Positions 25,023-35,048 of a stretch of DNA of 38,540 nucleotides are shown here, piece after piece; positions within the stretch are counted from its first letter, which is position 1, and each line of letters opens with the position of its first letter. Below the pieces are notes generated by a model, which was not told where the DNA came from, did not search any database, and saw nothing but the letters and a program-made list of their open reading frames with translations. The DNA comes from Hyphomonas sp. UBA5111. GTDB lineage: Bacteria; Pseudomonadota; Alphaproteobacteria; Caulobacterales; Hyphomonadaceae. The position numbers and the translations under genes were made by a program. The stretch is from the NCBI GenBank assembly GCA_002414505.1, contig DHZF01000008.1:1-38540 (forward strand). The letters run 5' to 3'.

Positions 25023-26252
25023 ATGATCTCATCCCGGAAGATTGCGATTGCCGGCGCCGGCATTGGCGGGCTGGCGGCGGCAGCCCTGCTGGCGCGGCAG
25101 GGGCATGAGGTTTCAGTCTATGACCAGTTCGACACGCCAAAGCCCATTGGGTCTGGGCTGATCCTGCAGGAAACCGGTCTGGCGATCCTGGCGGAACTTG
25201 GCTTGCGGGAGCAGGCTGAACAACTGGGCGCGCCCCTTCATCGGCTTCACGGGCAGGCTGTCGGCTCCGGCCGGACCGTTCTGGATGTTCGGTATGATGC
25301 CATCCGGCCCGGCCTGTGCGGCGTGGCGATCCAGCGGCCGGTCCTGTTCGACCTTGTCTACCGCGCAGCCATGGAGGCTGGGGCCAGGATCGTCCCATCC
25401 ACACGCATCCTGTCCGTGCAGGCAGTCAGCGGTTATTTGACCACAGGAGAGGGCAAGACACTCGGCCCGTTCGATCTTGTAGTTGATGCGCTGGGGGTGC
25501 GCTCGCCGCTTTCCTCGCGTTCGCGCAACCCGCTGGCCTATGGGGCGCTCTGGGCAACCCTGCCGTGGAAGGAGGGGCTGGGGTTCGAGAAGACTGCACT
25601 GGCGCAGCGTTACCGGCAGGCACGCCAGATGGCGGGGGTCATGCCGTCCGGGCGCGGCAGCGAAGCAGGCCCCGAAACACTCACCTATTTCTGGTCCATC
25701 CGCGCCGATGCGCATGCCGCCTGGAAACAGGCGCCGCTGTCGGACTGGAAACGAGAGGCGACTACGCTTTGGCCCGAGACCGCGCCTTTGCTGGAACAGC
25801 TGGAGCGGCATGACCAACTGACCTTTGCCCAATATGATCACCGCACGCATGGGCCGGTCGTGAACCAAAGGCTCGTCCATCTCGGCGACAGCTGGCACGC
25901 TGCCAGCCCGCAATTGGGGCAGGGGGCCAATATGGCACTGCTGGATGCCTTCGCGCTCTCCCGAGCCTTGACCGTTCATGATGATCTGGACCGCCAATTG
26001 CGCCACTATGCTTCCATGCGCTCCGGGCACGTCAGATTGTTCCAGGCAATGAGCTGGCTGTTCACCCCGGTCTACCAGTCTGACTCGACGATGCTTGCCT
26101 GGCTGCGGGACTGGCTGGCCGCACCGATCAGCAAAATTCCGCCTGCGCCTAGACTGCTGGCGGCGATGGTATCTGGCGGGATCGGCAGCCCCCTGAAGAA
26201 ACTGGGGCTGAAGCCGGGGGATCAGTCTCCGCCGAGTGATTTGAGCCGGTAG
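25023..26252 (+). CDS. FAD-dependent monooxygenase (UbiH/PHBH-like group)
   Basis: A 409-residue flavoprotein. The Rossmann FAD motif is IAGAGIGGLAAAALLARQGH at about 8-27. The second FAD motif is VHLGDSWHAASPQLGQGANM, with LLDAFALSRAL after it. These mark class A flavin monooxygenases that hydroxylate aromatic or related compounds with NAD(P)H and oxygen; the substrate is unknown. The ATG is one base past the TAXI stop, so the genes are coupled. A frame-open start at 24798 lies inside the TAXI gene and is rejected. The 3' end overlaps the convergent mutS by 31 bases. Confidence 0.9.
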   Translation: MISSRKIAIAGAGIGGLAAAALLARQGHEVSVYDQFDTPKPIGSGLILQETGLAILAELGLREQAEQLGAPLHRLHGQAVGSGRTVLDVRYDAIRPGLCGVAIQRPVLFDLVYRAAMEAGARIVPSTRILSVQAVSGYLTTGEGKTLGPFDLVVDALGVRSPLSSRSRNPLAYGALWATLPWKEGLGFEKTALAQRYRQARQMAGVMPSGRGSEAGPETLTYFWSIRADAHAAWKQAPLSDWKREATTLWPETAPLLEQLERHDQLTFAQYDHRTHGPVVNQRLVHLGDSWHAASPQLGQGANMALLDAFALSRALTVHDDLDRQLRHYASMRSGHVRLFQAMSWLFTPVYQSDSTMLAWLRDWLAAPISKIPPAPRLLAAMVSGGIGSPLKKLGLKPGDQSPPSDLSR

Positions 26253-28921
26253 AGCAGGTCCAGTGCCTCGCGCGGGGTCAGCGAGTCCGGGTCGATCTGT
26301 TGCAGCATCAGGTCGGCCGCGGACGGGCCGGTTGTCTCGACCCCTTCAGATTCGTCCATGTCCGGCGCAAGCGAGGCGGCGGCAAAGAGCGGCAGGCTTT
26401 CCGGCGCGCTCGGCTCGGCTTCCAGCTGCTTCAGGATTTGACCTGCGCGCTTTACGGCCTTCTTTGGCAGGCCGGCCAGCTTGGCGACCTGGACGCCATA
26501 AGATTTGTCGGCTGGGCCGGCCTGGACTTCATGCAGGAAGACGAGGTCATCCTTCCATTCCTTGGCGCGCAGCGAGGCGTTTGCCGCGCCGGGCAGGTCC
26601 TCCACCAGCTTGGTCAGCTCATGATAGTGTGTGGCGAACAGCGCGCGCGCCTTGTTGACCGAGTGGAGATGCTCGACGGCGGCCCAGGCAATTGCCAACC
26701 CGTCCCAAGTCGATGTACCTCGGCCGACTTCGTCCATGATGACGAAGCTGCGCTCCGTCGCCTGATTGAGGATTGCAGCGGTTTCCACCATTTCGACCAT
26801 GAAGGTCGATCGGCCGCGCGCAAGATCGTCTGACGCACCAACCCGCGAAAAGATACGGTCGGCAAGGCCGAGTGTGAGCGAACGGGCCGGAACGAACAGG
26901 CCCGCCTGCGCAAGGATGACAGCCAGCGCGGCCTGTCTGAGATAAGTCGATTTACCCGCCATGTTCGGACCGGTGACCAGCAGGAGCCGCGTGCCGGACT
27001 CGTCTTCGCCGCTGAGGTTCAAATCATTTGCGGTGAAACCCTGGCCCTCCTTCTTGAGCGCCGCCTCGACGACGGGGTGGCGCAGGCCCGTTGCCTTGAA
27101 CGTCGTATCATCGGTCAGGACTGGGCGGATCGCGTCTGCTTCGAAGGCCCATTCGGCCGAAGCCGCCGCGACATCCAGGTCGGCAATGGCAGCAGCGGTG
27201 CGGGACAGCGGCGTATTCAGCGCATCGATCCGCTCACAGAAATTATCGAAAATTGCCAGCTCGCGGGCCTTGGCTTCATCCTCGGCGCGGGAAATCTTTC
27301 CGGCCAGTTCTGAAAGTTCCTGCGTGGAAAAGCGAACATTGCTGGCCAGTGTCTGGCGATGGATGAAGGTTTCCGAAAGCGGTGGCTTCATCAGCGGGTC
27401 GCCATGCCGAGCCGGCACATCCACGAAATAGCCGAGCACATTGTTGAATTTGATCTTCAACGCAGAGATGCCGGTCTCGTCGGCATAGCGCGCCTGAAGC
27501 GCCGCGATGATCTGGCGGCTGTCATCGCGCAGGCCGCGGGCCTCGTCGAGGGCTTCGTCCCATCCGGGCGCCACGAAGCCGCCGTCACGGGCAAGTGTCG
27601 GGGGAGTCTCCGACAGGGCCTTGCGAAGATCCTCTGCCAGTGCGGCGAGATCTGTGTCGTTGCGCAGATCGAGTGCAGCGATTGCCTCGGCGATCTTTGG
27701 CGGCAGGCCGGAAGAGGTTTCGGCGAGGCGGCTGGCTGCCTCATGAGAGGCGGTTAGTGCCCGTCCGATGGCAACAAGGTCACGCGGGCCGCCGCGGCCG
27801 AGGCGCAGGCGCGTGCGTGCCCGTTCGAGGTCCGGGGCGGCCCGGAGGCTTGCGCGGACCGATTCCACCGTGTCGCGGTCATCTGCGAACCAGGCGACCG
27901 CATCGAAACGGGCCTCGATCTCCGCCCGGTCCACCGACGGCCTCGCCAGCCGCGACGCCAGCAGGCGGGCGCCCGGCGCCGTGACGGTGCGATCAATCGT
28001 TCCGAGCAGCGAGCCGTCCCGGTCGCCGCGCATGGACCGGTCAATTTCCAGGCTCGTCCGGGTCGCCGGATCGATGGCGAGATGGCCTTCGGCGCGGGCG
28101 CGGATTGGCGGGTCGAGCCGGATCTCGCTACCGGCCTGGGTCAGTTTCACATAGTCGAGCAACAGGCCGATGGCAGAGAGCTCGGCCCGGCCGAAATCGC
28201 CCAGCGCTTCCAGCGCGGCGATGCCGAAGGTTTCCTTGAGCAGCGCTTCGCCGGATTTGTGGGTGGCGCTGCGGGCAGGCCGGAAGGTGACCGGCGCGGT
28301 GGAGAGGGCGCTCGCATTGGCGATAGCTGGCTTGTCGAGATCGCCTTCCGAGACGAGCAGTTCAGACAGCGGATAGGCCATGAGGCTGTCGGCGAGCGCC
28401 TCAGCCGCCAGGGCGGTCACGTCAAATCGGCCAGTCGACACATCACAGACAGCAATCGCTGCTTCGGTCCCGCCGGTGCCAAGCGCGATGGCGGCGAGGG
28501 CCTGGTCCTGGCGTGCCGGCAGCAGGGCGTCTTCGGTCAGCGTGCCCGGTGTCACGATGCGCACGATATCCCGGTTCACGATCGCCTTCGAGCCGCGCTT
28601 CTTCGCTTCGGCGGGGGTTTCGGTCTGCTCGCACACCGCGACCCGGCACCCGGCCTTGATCAGGCGCGCCAGATAGCCCTCGGCGGCATGGTAGGGCACC
28701 CCAGCCATCGGGATCGGCCTGCCCTCATATTCGCCCCGCGAGGTCAGCGTGATGTCGAGCACTCTGGCGGCCTGCACGGCATCTTCGAAAAACAGCTCGT
28801 AGAAATCCCCCATCCGGAAGAACAGCAGGGCATCGGCATGCCGCGCCTTGATCGACAGGTATTGCGCCATGAACGGGCTGGGCGCAGAAGGGGTTTTCGA
28901 GGGAGCAGCAGTGTCGGCCAT
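26222..28921 (-). CDS. mutS: DNA mismatch repair protein MutS
   Basis: An 899-residue mismatch recognition ATPase. The mismatch-reading motif is FRMGDFYELFFEDA near residue 40, with connector and lever regions through the middle. The Walker A loop is VTGPNMAGKSTYLRQAALAV, followed by a signature loop (GRSTFMVEMVETAAIL), VIMDEVGRGTSTWDG (Walker B) and ALFATHYHELT. The C-terminal dimerisation region includes AKLAGLPKKAVKRAGQILKQ. It is of normal length and divergent from maeB, an arrangement common in alphaproteobacteria. No clear Shine-Dalgarno precedes the ATG at 28921. Confidence 0.98.
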   Translation of the reverse strand: MADTAAPSKTPSAPSPFMAQYLSIKARHADALLFFRMGDFYELFFEDAVQAARVLDITLTSRGEYEGRPIPMAGVPYHAAEGYLARLIKAGCRVAVCEQTETPAEAKKRGSKAIVNRDIVRIVTPGTLTEDALLPARQDQALAAIALGTGGTEAAIAVCDVSTGRFDVTALAAEALADSLMAYPLSELLVSEGDLDKPAIANASALSTAPVTFRPARSATHKSGEALLKETFGIAALEALGDFGRAELSAIGLLLDYVKLTQAGSEIRLDPPIRARAEGHLAIDPATRTSLEIDRSMRGDRDGSLLGTIDRTVTAPGARLLASRLARPSVDRAEIEARFDAVAWFADDRDTVESVRASLRAAPDLERARTRLRLGRGGPRDLVAIGRALTASHEAASRLAETSSGLPPKIAEAIAALDLRNDTDLAALAEDLRKALSETPPTLARDGGFVAPGWDEALDEARGLRDDSRQIIAALQARYADETGISALKIKFNNVLGYFVDVPARHGDPLMKPPLSETFIHRQTLASNVRFSTQELSELAGKISRAEDEAKARELAIFDNFCERIDALNTPLSRTAAAIADLDVAAASAEWAFEADAIRPVLTDDTTFKATGLRHPVVEAALKKEGQGFTANDLNLSGEDESGTRLLLVTGPNMAGKSTYLRQAALAVILAQAGLFVPARSLTLGLADRIFSRVGASDDLARGRSTFMVEMVETAAILNQATERSFVIMDEVGRGTSTWDGLAIAWAAVEHLHSVNKARALFATHYHELTKLVEDLPGAANASLRAKEWKDDLVFLHEVQAGPADKSYGVQVAKLAGLPKKAVKRAGQILKQLEAEPSAPESLPLFAAASLAPDMDESEGVETTGPSAADLMLQQIDPDSLTPREALDLLYRLKSLGGD

Positions 28922-29094
28922 GGGCGGGGACGCTACCGCCAGCAGGAGAGATTCGCAAAGCCTCGCACCAGCTTGCGCGCGACAAAGTGATCTTATCGCA
29001 TAGAATGACCTGTTTTACGGTTGGCATGCCTTTCGCACCGGCCTAGTTTGCCGCCTCATTTGAAACTTTTTGCAAAAAACGGAATTGCCGCGCG

Positions 29095-31371
29095 ATGACC
29101 ACTAAACGGCCGAGCTTCACAGACCAGGAAGCCCTCGATTTCCACTCGCAGCCCCACGCCGGCAAGATTTCCATGGTGCCGACCAAGCCCATGGGGACGC
29201 AGCGGGACCTGTCGCTGGCCTATAGCCCGGGCGTCGCCATCCCAGTGCTGGCGATCGCCGAAGATGAAGACAAGGCCTACGACTACACGTCCAAGGGCAA
29301 CATGGTCGCCGTGATTTCCAATGGTACGGCCATTCTCGGTCTCGGCAATCTCGGCCCGATGGCGTCCAAGCCGGTGATGGAAGGCAAGGCCGTCCTGTTC
29401 AAGCGGTTTGCGGATATCGACAGTTTCGATGTCGAGGTTAGCACGACAGACGTTGAGGAATTCATCACCACGGTCCGGAACATCGGCGCCACATGGGGTG
29501 GGATCAATCTGGAGGACATCTCTTCGCCGGACTGTTTCATCATCGAGAGCCGCCTGCGCGAAGACCTGGATATTCCCGTTTTCCATGATGACCAGCATGG
29601 CACGGCGATTATCGCCGCTGCGGGCCTGATCAATGCCTGCCACATTACCGGGCGAGAATTGAAGGATTTGAAAGTTGCCGTCTCCGGAGCAGGGGCCGCA
29701 GGCCTGTCATGTGCCGGCCTGATCCGGCATCTTGGCGTGAAGCCCGAAAACATCCTGATGTGTGACTCCAGCGGTGTGGTCTATGAAGGCCGCACCGAAA
29801 AAATGGACCAGTTCAAGTCGGCCTTCGCCGTGAAGACCACGAAACGTACGCTGGCTGAAGCCATTGAGGGGGCTGACGTTCTACTCGGCCTGTCCGCGAA
29901 GGGGGTGGTCTCGAAAGAGATGGTCAGGTCGATGGCCAAGGACCCGATCATCTTCGCCATGGCGAATCCGGATCCGGAAATCACGCCGGAAGACATCAAA
30001 TCTGTCCGCGATGATGCAATCATTGCGACGGGCCGGTCAGACTATCCCAACCAGGTGAATAACGTCCTCGGCTTCCCCTACATTTTCCGCGGTGCGCTCG
30101 ATGTGCGCGCCCGTGGCATCAATGAGGAAATGAAGGTTGCCGCCGCGCGGGCTATCGCTGAATTGGCGCGCGAAGACGTGCCGGACGAAGTGGCGGCTGC
30201 CTATCATGGCGCACGCCCGAGCTTTGGCCGTGACTATATCATTCCGACCCCGTTCGATCCGCGCCTGATCAGCTTCATTCCGCCCTTCGTCGCCCAAGCC
30301 GCGATGGATACCGGTGTGGCCCGCAAGCCGATCGATGACATGGAAGCCTATCGGCATTCGCTGGCCCGCCGCGCTGATCCGTCGGCATCCTTCATTCAGG
30401 GCGTGCAGGCGCGCTGCAAGGAACTCCAGCGCCGGATCGTGTTCGCCGAAGGCGAAGAGCCGGCCGTTGTCCGCGCCGCCTTCAGCTTCAAGAACCAGGG
30501 CCTCGGCCATCCGATCCTGATCGGGCGTGAAGCCCAGGTCCAGCGCGCCATGGAGCAGATGGGCATCGCGCCCGGTACGCTTGAAATCCTCAATGCGCGT
30601 CTCTCGGACAACAATCCGGTCTATACGGACATGTTGTATGCCCGCCTCCAGCGCGACGGCTATCTGAAGCGCGACGCCCAGCGTCTGGTCAACCAGGACC
30701 GCAACGTGTTCGGGTGCTGCATGCTGAAGAATGGCGATGCGGACGGCATGGTCACCGGCGTCACCCGGAACTATGACGTGGCCCTGAATGACTCGCTGCT
30801 GGTGCTCGATCCAATTCCGGGCCAGGCCGTGATCGGCATGTCGATGGTAATCAACCGGGGGCGGACGGTCTTCATCGCTGACACCAGCGTGACGGAACTG
30901 CCGCAAGGCGAAGACCTTGCCAATATCGCGATAGAGGCCGCCCGGGCGGTCCGCTCGCTCGGCTTCTCTCCGCGGGTGGCTTTCCTGTCCTATTCGACCT
31001 TTGGCAATCCGATGGGCGAGCGCGGCGAGAAAGTGCGCGAAGCGGTGGCCTTGCTGGATAGTATGCAGAATATCGATTTCGAGTATGAGGGCGACATGAG
31101 CGCCGATGTGGCCCTGAACACCAGCCACAAGATCCTCTACCCGTTCTCGCGCCTCACGGGCCCGGCGAACGTACTCGTCATGCCGGCCATTCATGCCGCC
31201 TCGATCTCGACCAAGCTATTGGAATCGATGAGCCGCGCGACTGTCATCGGGCCGATGCTGCTTGGTCTCGAAAAACCGGTGCAGATCGCATCGCTTGGTG
31301 CAACGGTCGGGGATATCGTCAACCTGGCGACGATTGCCGCCTTTGATGTGGATCACGTGCACGGCGGCTAA
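29095..31371 (+). CDS. maeB: NADP-type malic enzyme with phosphotransacetylase-like C-terminus
   Basis: A 758-residue fused protein. Residues 1-about 425 are a malic enzyme that decarboxylates malate to pyruvate: LAYSPGVAIPV, YTSKGNMVAVISNGTAILGL, HDDQHGTAIIAA (metal site) and the nucleotide loop VAVSGAGAAGLSCAGL. Residues about 440-758 resemble phosphate acetyltransferase (IVFAEGEEPAVVRAAF, DGMVTGVTRNYDVAL, KILYPFSRLTGPANVLVMPA). In studied MaeB proteins this domain does not transfer acetyl groups but senses acetyl-CoA. It would supply pyruvate and NADPH during growth on C2 or C4 carbon. Confidence 0.96.
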   Translation: MTTKRPSFTDQEALDFHSQPHAGKISMVPTKPMGTQRDLSLAYSPGVAIPVLAIAEDEDKAYDYTSKGNMVAVISNGTAILGLGNLGPMASKPVMEGKAVLFKRFADIDSFDVEVSTTDVEEFITTVRNIGATWGGINLEDISSPDCFIIESRLREDLDIPVFHDDQHGTAIIAAAGLINACHITGRELKDLKVAVSGAGAAGLSCAGLIRHLGVKPENILMCDSSGVVYEGRTEKMDQFKSAFAVKTTKRTLAEAIEGADVLLGLSAKGVVSKEMVRSMAKDPIIFAMANPDPEITPEDIKSVRDDAIIATGRSDYPNQVNNVLGFPYIFRGALDVRARGINEEMKVAAARAIAELAREDVPDEVAAAYHGARPSFGRDYIIPTPFDPRLISFIPPFVAQAAMDTGVARKPIDDMEAYRHSLARRADPSASFIQGVQARCKELQRRIVFAEGEEPAVVRAAFSFKNQGLGHPILIGREAQVQRAMEQMGIAPGTLEILNARLSDNNPVYTDMLYARLQRDGYLKRDAQRLVNQDRNVFGCCMLKNGDADGMVTGVTRNYDVALNDSLLVLDPIPGQAVIGMSMVINRGRTVFIADTSVTELPQGEDLANIAIEAARAVRSLGFSPRVAFLSYSTFGNPMGERGEKVREAVALLDSMQNIDFEYEGDMSADVALNTSHKILYPFSRLTGPANVLVMPAIHAASISTKLLESMSRATVIGPMLLGLEKPVQIASLGATVGDIVNLATIAAFDVDHVHGG

Positions 31372-31471
31372 CGCCATCGTCACGAAATTACCCAGCGTCA
31401 GGACTCGCCGGTGGCGGGTGGCTCACCTATACTCATATTAAGCATATGGACCACAGGGAGGCCCGAACGGC

Positions 31472-32902
31472 ATGAAGGAATACAAGCAGTTCTATATCGA
31501 TGGTGCATGGGTAGACCCCGTGGAGCCGCGTACGATGGAAATCGAGAATCCGGCGACTGAAGAGAATTTCGCGGTCATTTCGATCGGGTCCAAGGCGGAT
31601 GTCGACAAGGCCGTTGCGGCGGCCAAGGCGGCCTTCCCGGCCTTCTCGCAGACCAGCGTGGAATACCGTGCCGAGCTGCTGGAAAAGATCGCTGCGGGTA
31701 TTCAGGCACGCCTGCCGGAAATGGCCGAAGCCATCTCCAATGAAATGGGCGCGCCCATGTGGCTGGCCAATGCGGCCCAAGTGCCGGCTGGCATGGGCCA
31801 TTTCGCGACCACCGCGGCCATCCTGCGCGACTACCAGTTCGAAGAGCTGAAAGGTACGACGCTGCTCCGCAAGGAGGCAATCGGGGTCTGTGGCTTCATC
31901 ACGCCCTGGAACTGGCCATTGAACCAGATTGCCTGCAAGGTCGCCCCGGCGATTGCTGCCGGCTGCACCATGGTTCTCAAGCCCTCCGAAATCGCGCCGC
32001 TCGACGCGATCATCCTGACAGAGATCATGCATGAGGCCGGCGTGCCGAAAGGCGTGTTCAACCTCGTCAATGGCGACGGACCTGGCGTCGGCTCCGCCCT
32101 GTCGTCGCATCCTGATGTCGACATGATGAGCTTCACAGGATCCACCCGCGCCGGTGTGCTTGTGGCCCAGGCGGCTGCTCCGACCGTCAAGCGTGTCGCC
32201 CAGGAACTCGGCGGCAAGAGCCCGAACATCATCCTGCCATCGGCTGATCTCCAGAAGGCCGTCAGTGGCGGCATCATGCAGATGATGACGAACACGGGCC
32301 AATCCTGTAACGCGCCGTCCCGCATGTTCGTGCAAAAGGACCAGCAGGACCAGGCAATTGCCATCGCCAAGGCAACGACCGAATCGGTGAAAGTGATGAT
32401 GCCGGCCGAAGCTTCGCCGGGTGCCATCGGTCCGATCTCGAACGGCAATCAGTACCAGAAGGTCCAGGACCTGATCCAGAAGGGCATCGAGGAAGGCGCC
32501 ACGCTGGTCGCTGGCGGTCCGGGTCGTCCGGAAGGCTTCAACAAGGGCTATTTCGCCCGCCCGACCGTGTTTGCGAATGTCACCAATGACATGACCATCG
32601 CGCGCGAGGAAATCTTCGGACCTGTCCTTGTGATGATCCCGTACGAAGATGTCGACGATGCCGTCGAGATGGCAAACGACACGGTCTACGGCCTCGCAGG
32701 CTATGTGCAGGGCCCTGAAGAGGAAGCCCGCAAGGTGGCCAACCGCATCCGGGCTGGCCAGATTCAGGTCAATGGCGCGCGTCCGGACTTCACGGCACCT
32801 TTCGGCGGCTATGGCCAGTCCGGCAATGGTCGCGAATGGGGCGAGTATGGCTTTGAGGAATTCCTCGAAGTGAAGGCGGTCATTGGATACAAGGCTGCCT
32901 GA
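31472..32902 (+). CDS. NAD(P)-dependent aldehyde dehydrogenase
   Basis: A 476-residue aldehyde dehydrogenase superfamily member. Active-site residues are Asn147 in ITPWNWPLNQ, Glu245 in AQELGGKSPNIIL and the catalytic Cys279 in NTGQSCNAPSR. MSFTGSTRAGV is the cofactor-binding glycine region and the C-terminus carries PFGGYGQSGNGREWGEYG. It should oxidise an aldehyde to its acid in the cytoplasm; the substrate is unknown. GGGAGG lies 11 bases before the ATG. A strong rho-independent terminator follows. A 524-codon open frame on the other strand is a shadow. Confidence 0.96.
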   Translation: MKEYKQFYIDGAWVDPVEPRTMEIENPATEENFAVISIGSKADVDKAVAAAKAAFPAFSQTSVEYRAELLEKIAAGIQARLPEMAEAISNEMGAPMWLANAAQVPAGMGHFATTAAILRDYQFEELKGTTLLRKEAIGVCGFITPWNWPLNQIACKVAPAIAAGCTMVLKPSEIAPLDAIILTEIMHEAGVPKGVFNLVNGDGPGVGSALSSHPDVDMMSFTGSTRAGVLVAQAAAPTVKRVAQELGGKSPNIILPSADLQKAVSGGIMQMMTNTGQSCNAPSRMFVQKDQQDQAIAIAKATTESVKVMMPAEASPGAIGPISNGNQYQKVQDLIQKGIEEGATLVAGGPGRPEGFNKGYFARPTVFANVTNDMTIAREEIFGPVLVMIPYEDVDDAVEMANDTVYGLAGYVQGPEEEARKVANRIRAGQIQVNGARPDFTAPFGGYGQSGNGREWGEYGFEEFLEVKAVIGYKAA

Positions 32903-32927
32903 TCGGCTCAGACGTTCAAAATTATCT

Positions 32928-32957
32928 GGGGCGGCCTGCGGGTCGCCCCTTTTGTTT
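32928..32957 (+). terminator. Rho-independent terminator after the aldehyde dehydrogenase gene
   Basis: A nine-base stem, GGGGCGGCC (32928-32936) with GGTCGCCCC (32941-32949, one G-U pair), around a TGCG loop, then TTTTGTTT. It lies 26 bases after the TGA at 32900-32902. Confidence 0.9.
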
Positions 32958-33069
32958 GCGCAATTGATTTCGATCATGGGGCTCTCTGAATTGTGAAGCC
33001 AATTCAACTAGTGTTCAGCTCGCTTCATTCATACATTAAAGGAAACACTGCTTTGGAGAGTGATCACCC

Positions 33070-33648
33070 ATGCCCAGCTTCAAGCTAACAGGCGCTTTGG
33101 CGGCGCTCGCCGTACTCGGGGCCTGCGCCACGGCGACCCCATATCAGGCTGCGTTCGATGGCGAGCGTGGCTATTCGGAAATGAAGATCGAGGACAATCG
33201 GTTCCAGGTCGAATTTGCCGGTAACTCGCTGACCGACCGCAAGACGGTGGAGACCTATTTGCTCTATCGGGCGGCAGAACTGACCCGGCTCAACGGCTAT
33301 GACCATTTCCGGGTCGTGCGCCGCGAGACGGATGCTGAGAGTCGGCTGGTCCCCGTCGGGGGCAGCACCTATTCTCCCTATTACAATCATTTCCATCTGG
33401 ATTACGCCTATTATGGGCCACATGCCGCGTATTTTCGGGACCCGTTCTATCGGACCCGTTATTCCCCCTTTGGCTATTACGATCCGTTCTGGAATGGCCC
33501 CCCGGAATATCGTGAACGGACCAGCTATGTCGCCTCGGCAGAGATCCTGATGGGCAAAGGCGAAAAGCCAGCCGACGCAGCCTATTTCGATGCAGAGCAA
33601 GTGGTGTTCAATCTGGGCGCCAATATCATGCGGCCACAGCCCAAATAA
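33070..33648 (+). CDS. CC0125/CC1285-family lipoprotein
   Basis: A 192-residue lipoprotein with the signal FKLTGALAALAVLGAC (lipobox LGAC). The family core is present: DGERGYSEMKIEDNRFQVEF, AGNSLTDRKTVETYLLYRAA and ELTRLNGYDHFRVVRRETDA. A Tyr/Phe/Pro-rich centre (FHLDYAYYGPHAAYFRDPFY, RTRYSPFGYYDPFWNGPPEY) separates it from a C-terminal SAEILMGKGEKPADAAYFDA strand. The family is named from Caulobacter and has no assigned function. GGAGAG lies upstream of the ATG. Transcription ends at a strong terminator. An inverted repeat (AATTCGC/GCGAATT, 33647-33666) overlaps the stop. Confidence 0.9.
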   Translation: MPSFKLTGALAALAVLGACATATPYQAAFDGERGYSEMKIEDNRFQVEFAGNSLTDRKTVETYLLYRAAELTRLNGYDHFRVVRRETDAESRLVPVGGSTYSPYYNHFHLDYAYYGPHAAYFRDPFYRTRYSPFGYYDPFWNGPPEYRERTSYVASAEILMGKGEKPADAAYFDAEQVVFNLGANIMRPQPK

Positions 33649-33674
33649 TTCGCGTCCTTGCGAATTCGCATTGC

Positions 33675-33701
33675 AGCCCCGCCCCTCGGCGGGGCTTTTT
33701 T
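33675..33701 (+). terminator. Rho-independent terminator after the CC0125/CC1285 lipoprotein
   Basis: A perfect nine-base stem, AGCCCCGCC (33675-33683) and GGCGGGGCT (33688-33696), around CCTC, followed by TTTTT. It separates the lipoprotein from the downstream exporter gene. Confidence 0.93.
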
Positions 33702-33779
33702 ATGGGTCTGCCACTGGCCATCAGGAGGGATGCGGCCCAGATAGGACCCTTGCGACTCAAATAGAGGTTCCCCCGCACA

Positions 33780-35048
33780 ATGCCGGATTCCGAATTCCCC
33801 GCGACCCCACCGCGTATTCTTGAAGGAGCCCATGGCCGGCCTGTGCCCGGCCGGACGGAGATGGTGATCATGGTGGCGGCGCTGATGGCCCTCAACGCGC
33901 TGGCAATCGATATCATGCTGCCGGCGCTTGGGGAGATTGCGGAATCGATCGGCCTGACAGGCGCATCGCCGGAAGACTCCAATCGCCAGCAGATGATTGT
34001 CTTTGCCTACGTGCTGGGCTTTGGCGCGCCCCAACTTGTCTGGGGGCCGATATCCGACCGGTTCGGACGGCGCACGCCCCTGTTCGTCGGGTTGATCGGA
34101 TACTCGCTGACGGCCCTCCTGTGCATCGCGATGAAGGATTTCCACGCATTGTTGGCCGCTCGCTTCCTGCAGGGCGTGTTCGCTTCGGGCGCCAGGCTCG
34201 TGGCGGTGTCCGTGGTGAGGGATTTGTATGCAGGGCGTCGTATGGCCGGCTTCATGTCGCTCGTCATGACCATCTTCATGGTCGTCCCGATGATAGCTCC
34301 GGCCATGGGGCAGATGATCCTGTTCGTCGCCCCCTGGGAGTGGATTTTTGGCGTGCTTGCGCTGTTCGGCACGGCGCTGCTGGCCTGGACCTGGTTGCGC
34401 CTGCCGGAAACCCTGCCGGAGGAAGCCCGTAATCCGCTCAATATCTCGTCTGCCGCCAGCAGCTACCTGGCGGTCGCCCGCAGCCGCATCACCTTTGGCT
34501 ATATGTGTGCCTCTGGCGTCATATTCGGGGCGCTCTTCTCGTTCATTGGCTCGTCCGAACAGGTCTTCCGAGACGTGTTCAAACAGGAAGAAACCTTTGC
34601 CTTCTGGTTTGCGGGCGTAGCCGGCGCCCTGGCCTGCGCAAACTTCTTCAATTCCCGCATGGTGGAAAAGATCGGTATGCGCCGCATCAGCCATGCCGCC
34701 ATGATCTTTTTCATCCTGATGTCCTCGGCCCTTGCGCTCGTCACGTATTACTTCGGCGAGAGCCTGCTCTGGTTCTTCCCGATGTTCGCGCTGACCTTTG
34801 CCTGTTTTGGCCTGATGGGTGCGAATTTCTCGGCGCTCGCCATGGAGCCGCTGGGCAAGATCGCCGGCACCGCGTCGGCGGCCTATGGCTTTGCCACGAC
34901 CACCGTTTCAAGCCTGTTGGGAATACTTATCGGCAGCTACTACAATGGGACGACGCTGCCGCTGATCATCGGCTTTGCCTGTCTCGGCGTAGGCGCCCTC
35001 ATGATCGTGCTGATCACCGAGAAGGGCAAGCTATTCAGTTCTCGCTGA
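33780..35048 (+). CDS. Bcr/CflA-type MFS drug-resistance exporter
   Basis: A 422-residue major-facilitator protein with about twelve membrane segments. The first follows a 27-residue soluble N-terminus ([20 protein letters not shown]). The Bcr/CflA-type early motif is [15 protein letters not shown], and motif A between helices 2 and 3 is [16 protein letters not shown]. It should export a hydrophobic compound using the proton gradient; the substrate is unknown. GAGG lies near 33763. The 3' end overlaps the convergent RimB-RimK gene by 14 bases. Confidence 0.93.
   Translation: MPDSEFPATPPRILEGAHGRPVPGRTEMVIMVAALMALNALAIDIMLPALGEIAESIGLTGASPEDSNRQQMIVFAYVLGFGAPQLVWGPISDRFGRRTPLFVGLIGYSLTALLCIAMKDFHALLAARFLQGVFASGARLVAVSVVRDLYAGRRMAGFMSLVMTIFMVVPMIAPAMGQMILFVAPWEWIFGVLALFGTALLAWTWLRLPETLPEEARNPLNISSAASSYLAVARSRITFGYMCASGVIFGALFSFIGSSEQVFRDVFKQEETFAFWFAGVAGALACANFFNSRMVEKIGMRRISHAAMIFFILMSSALALVTYYFGESLLWFFPMFALTFACFGLMGANFSALAMEPLGKIAGTASAAYGFATTTVSSLLGILIGSYYNGTTLPLIIGFACLGVGALMIVLITEKGKLFSSR

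Noticed and set aside
31433..33007. 524-codon open frame on the minus strand, longer than the aldehyde dehydrogenase
   Set aside because: It is antisense to a protein with the full ALDH active site (Asn147, Glu245, Cys279), and its translation is His/Arg/Asp-rich with no recognisable domain. It also crosses the terminator at 32928-32957.
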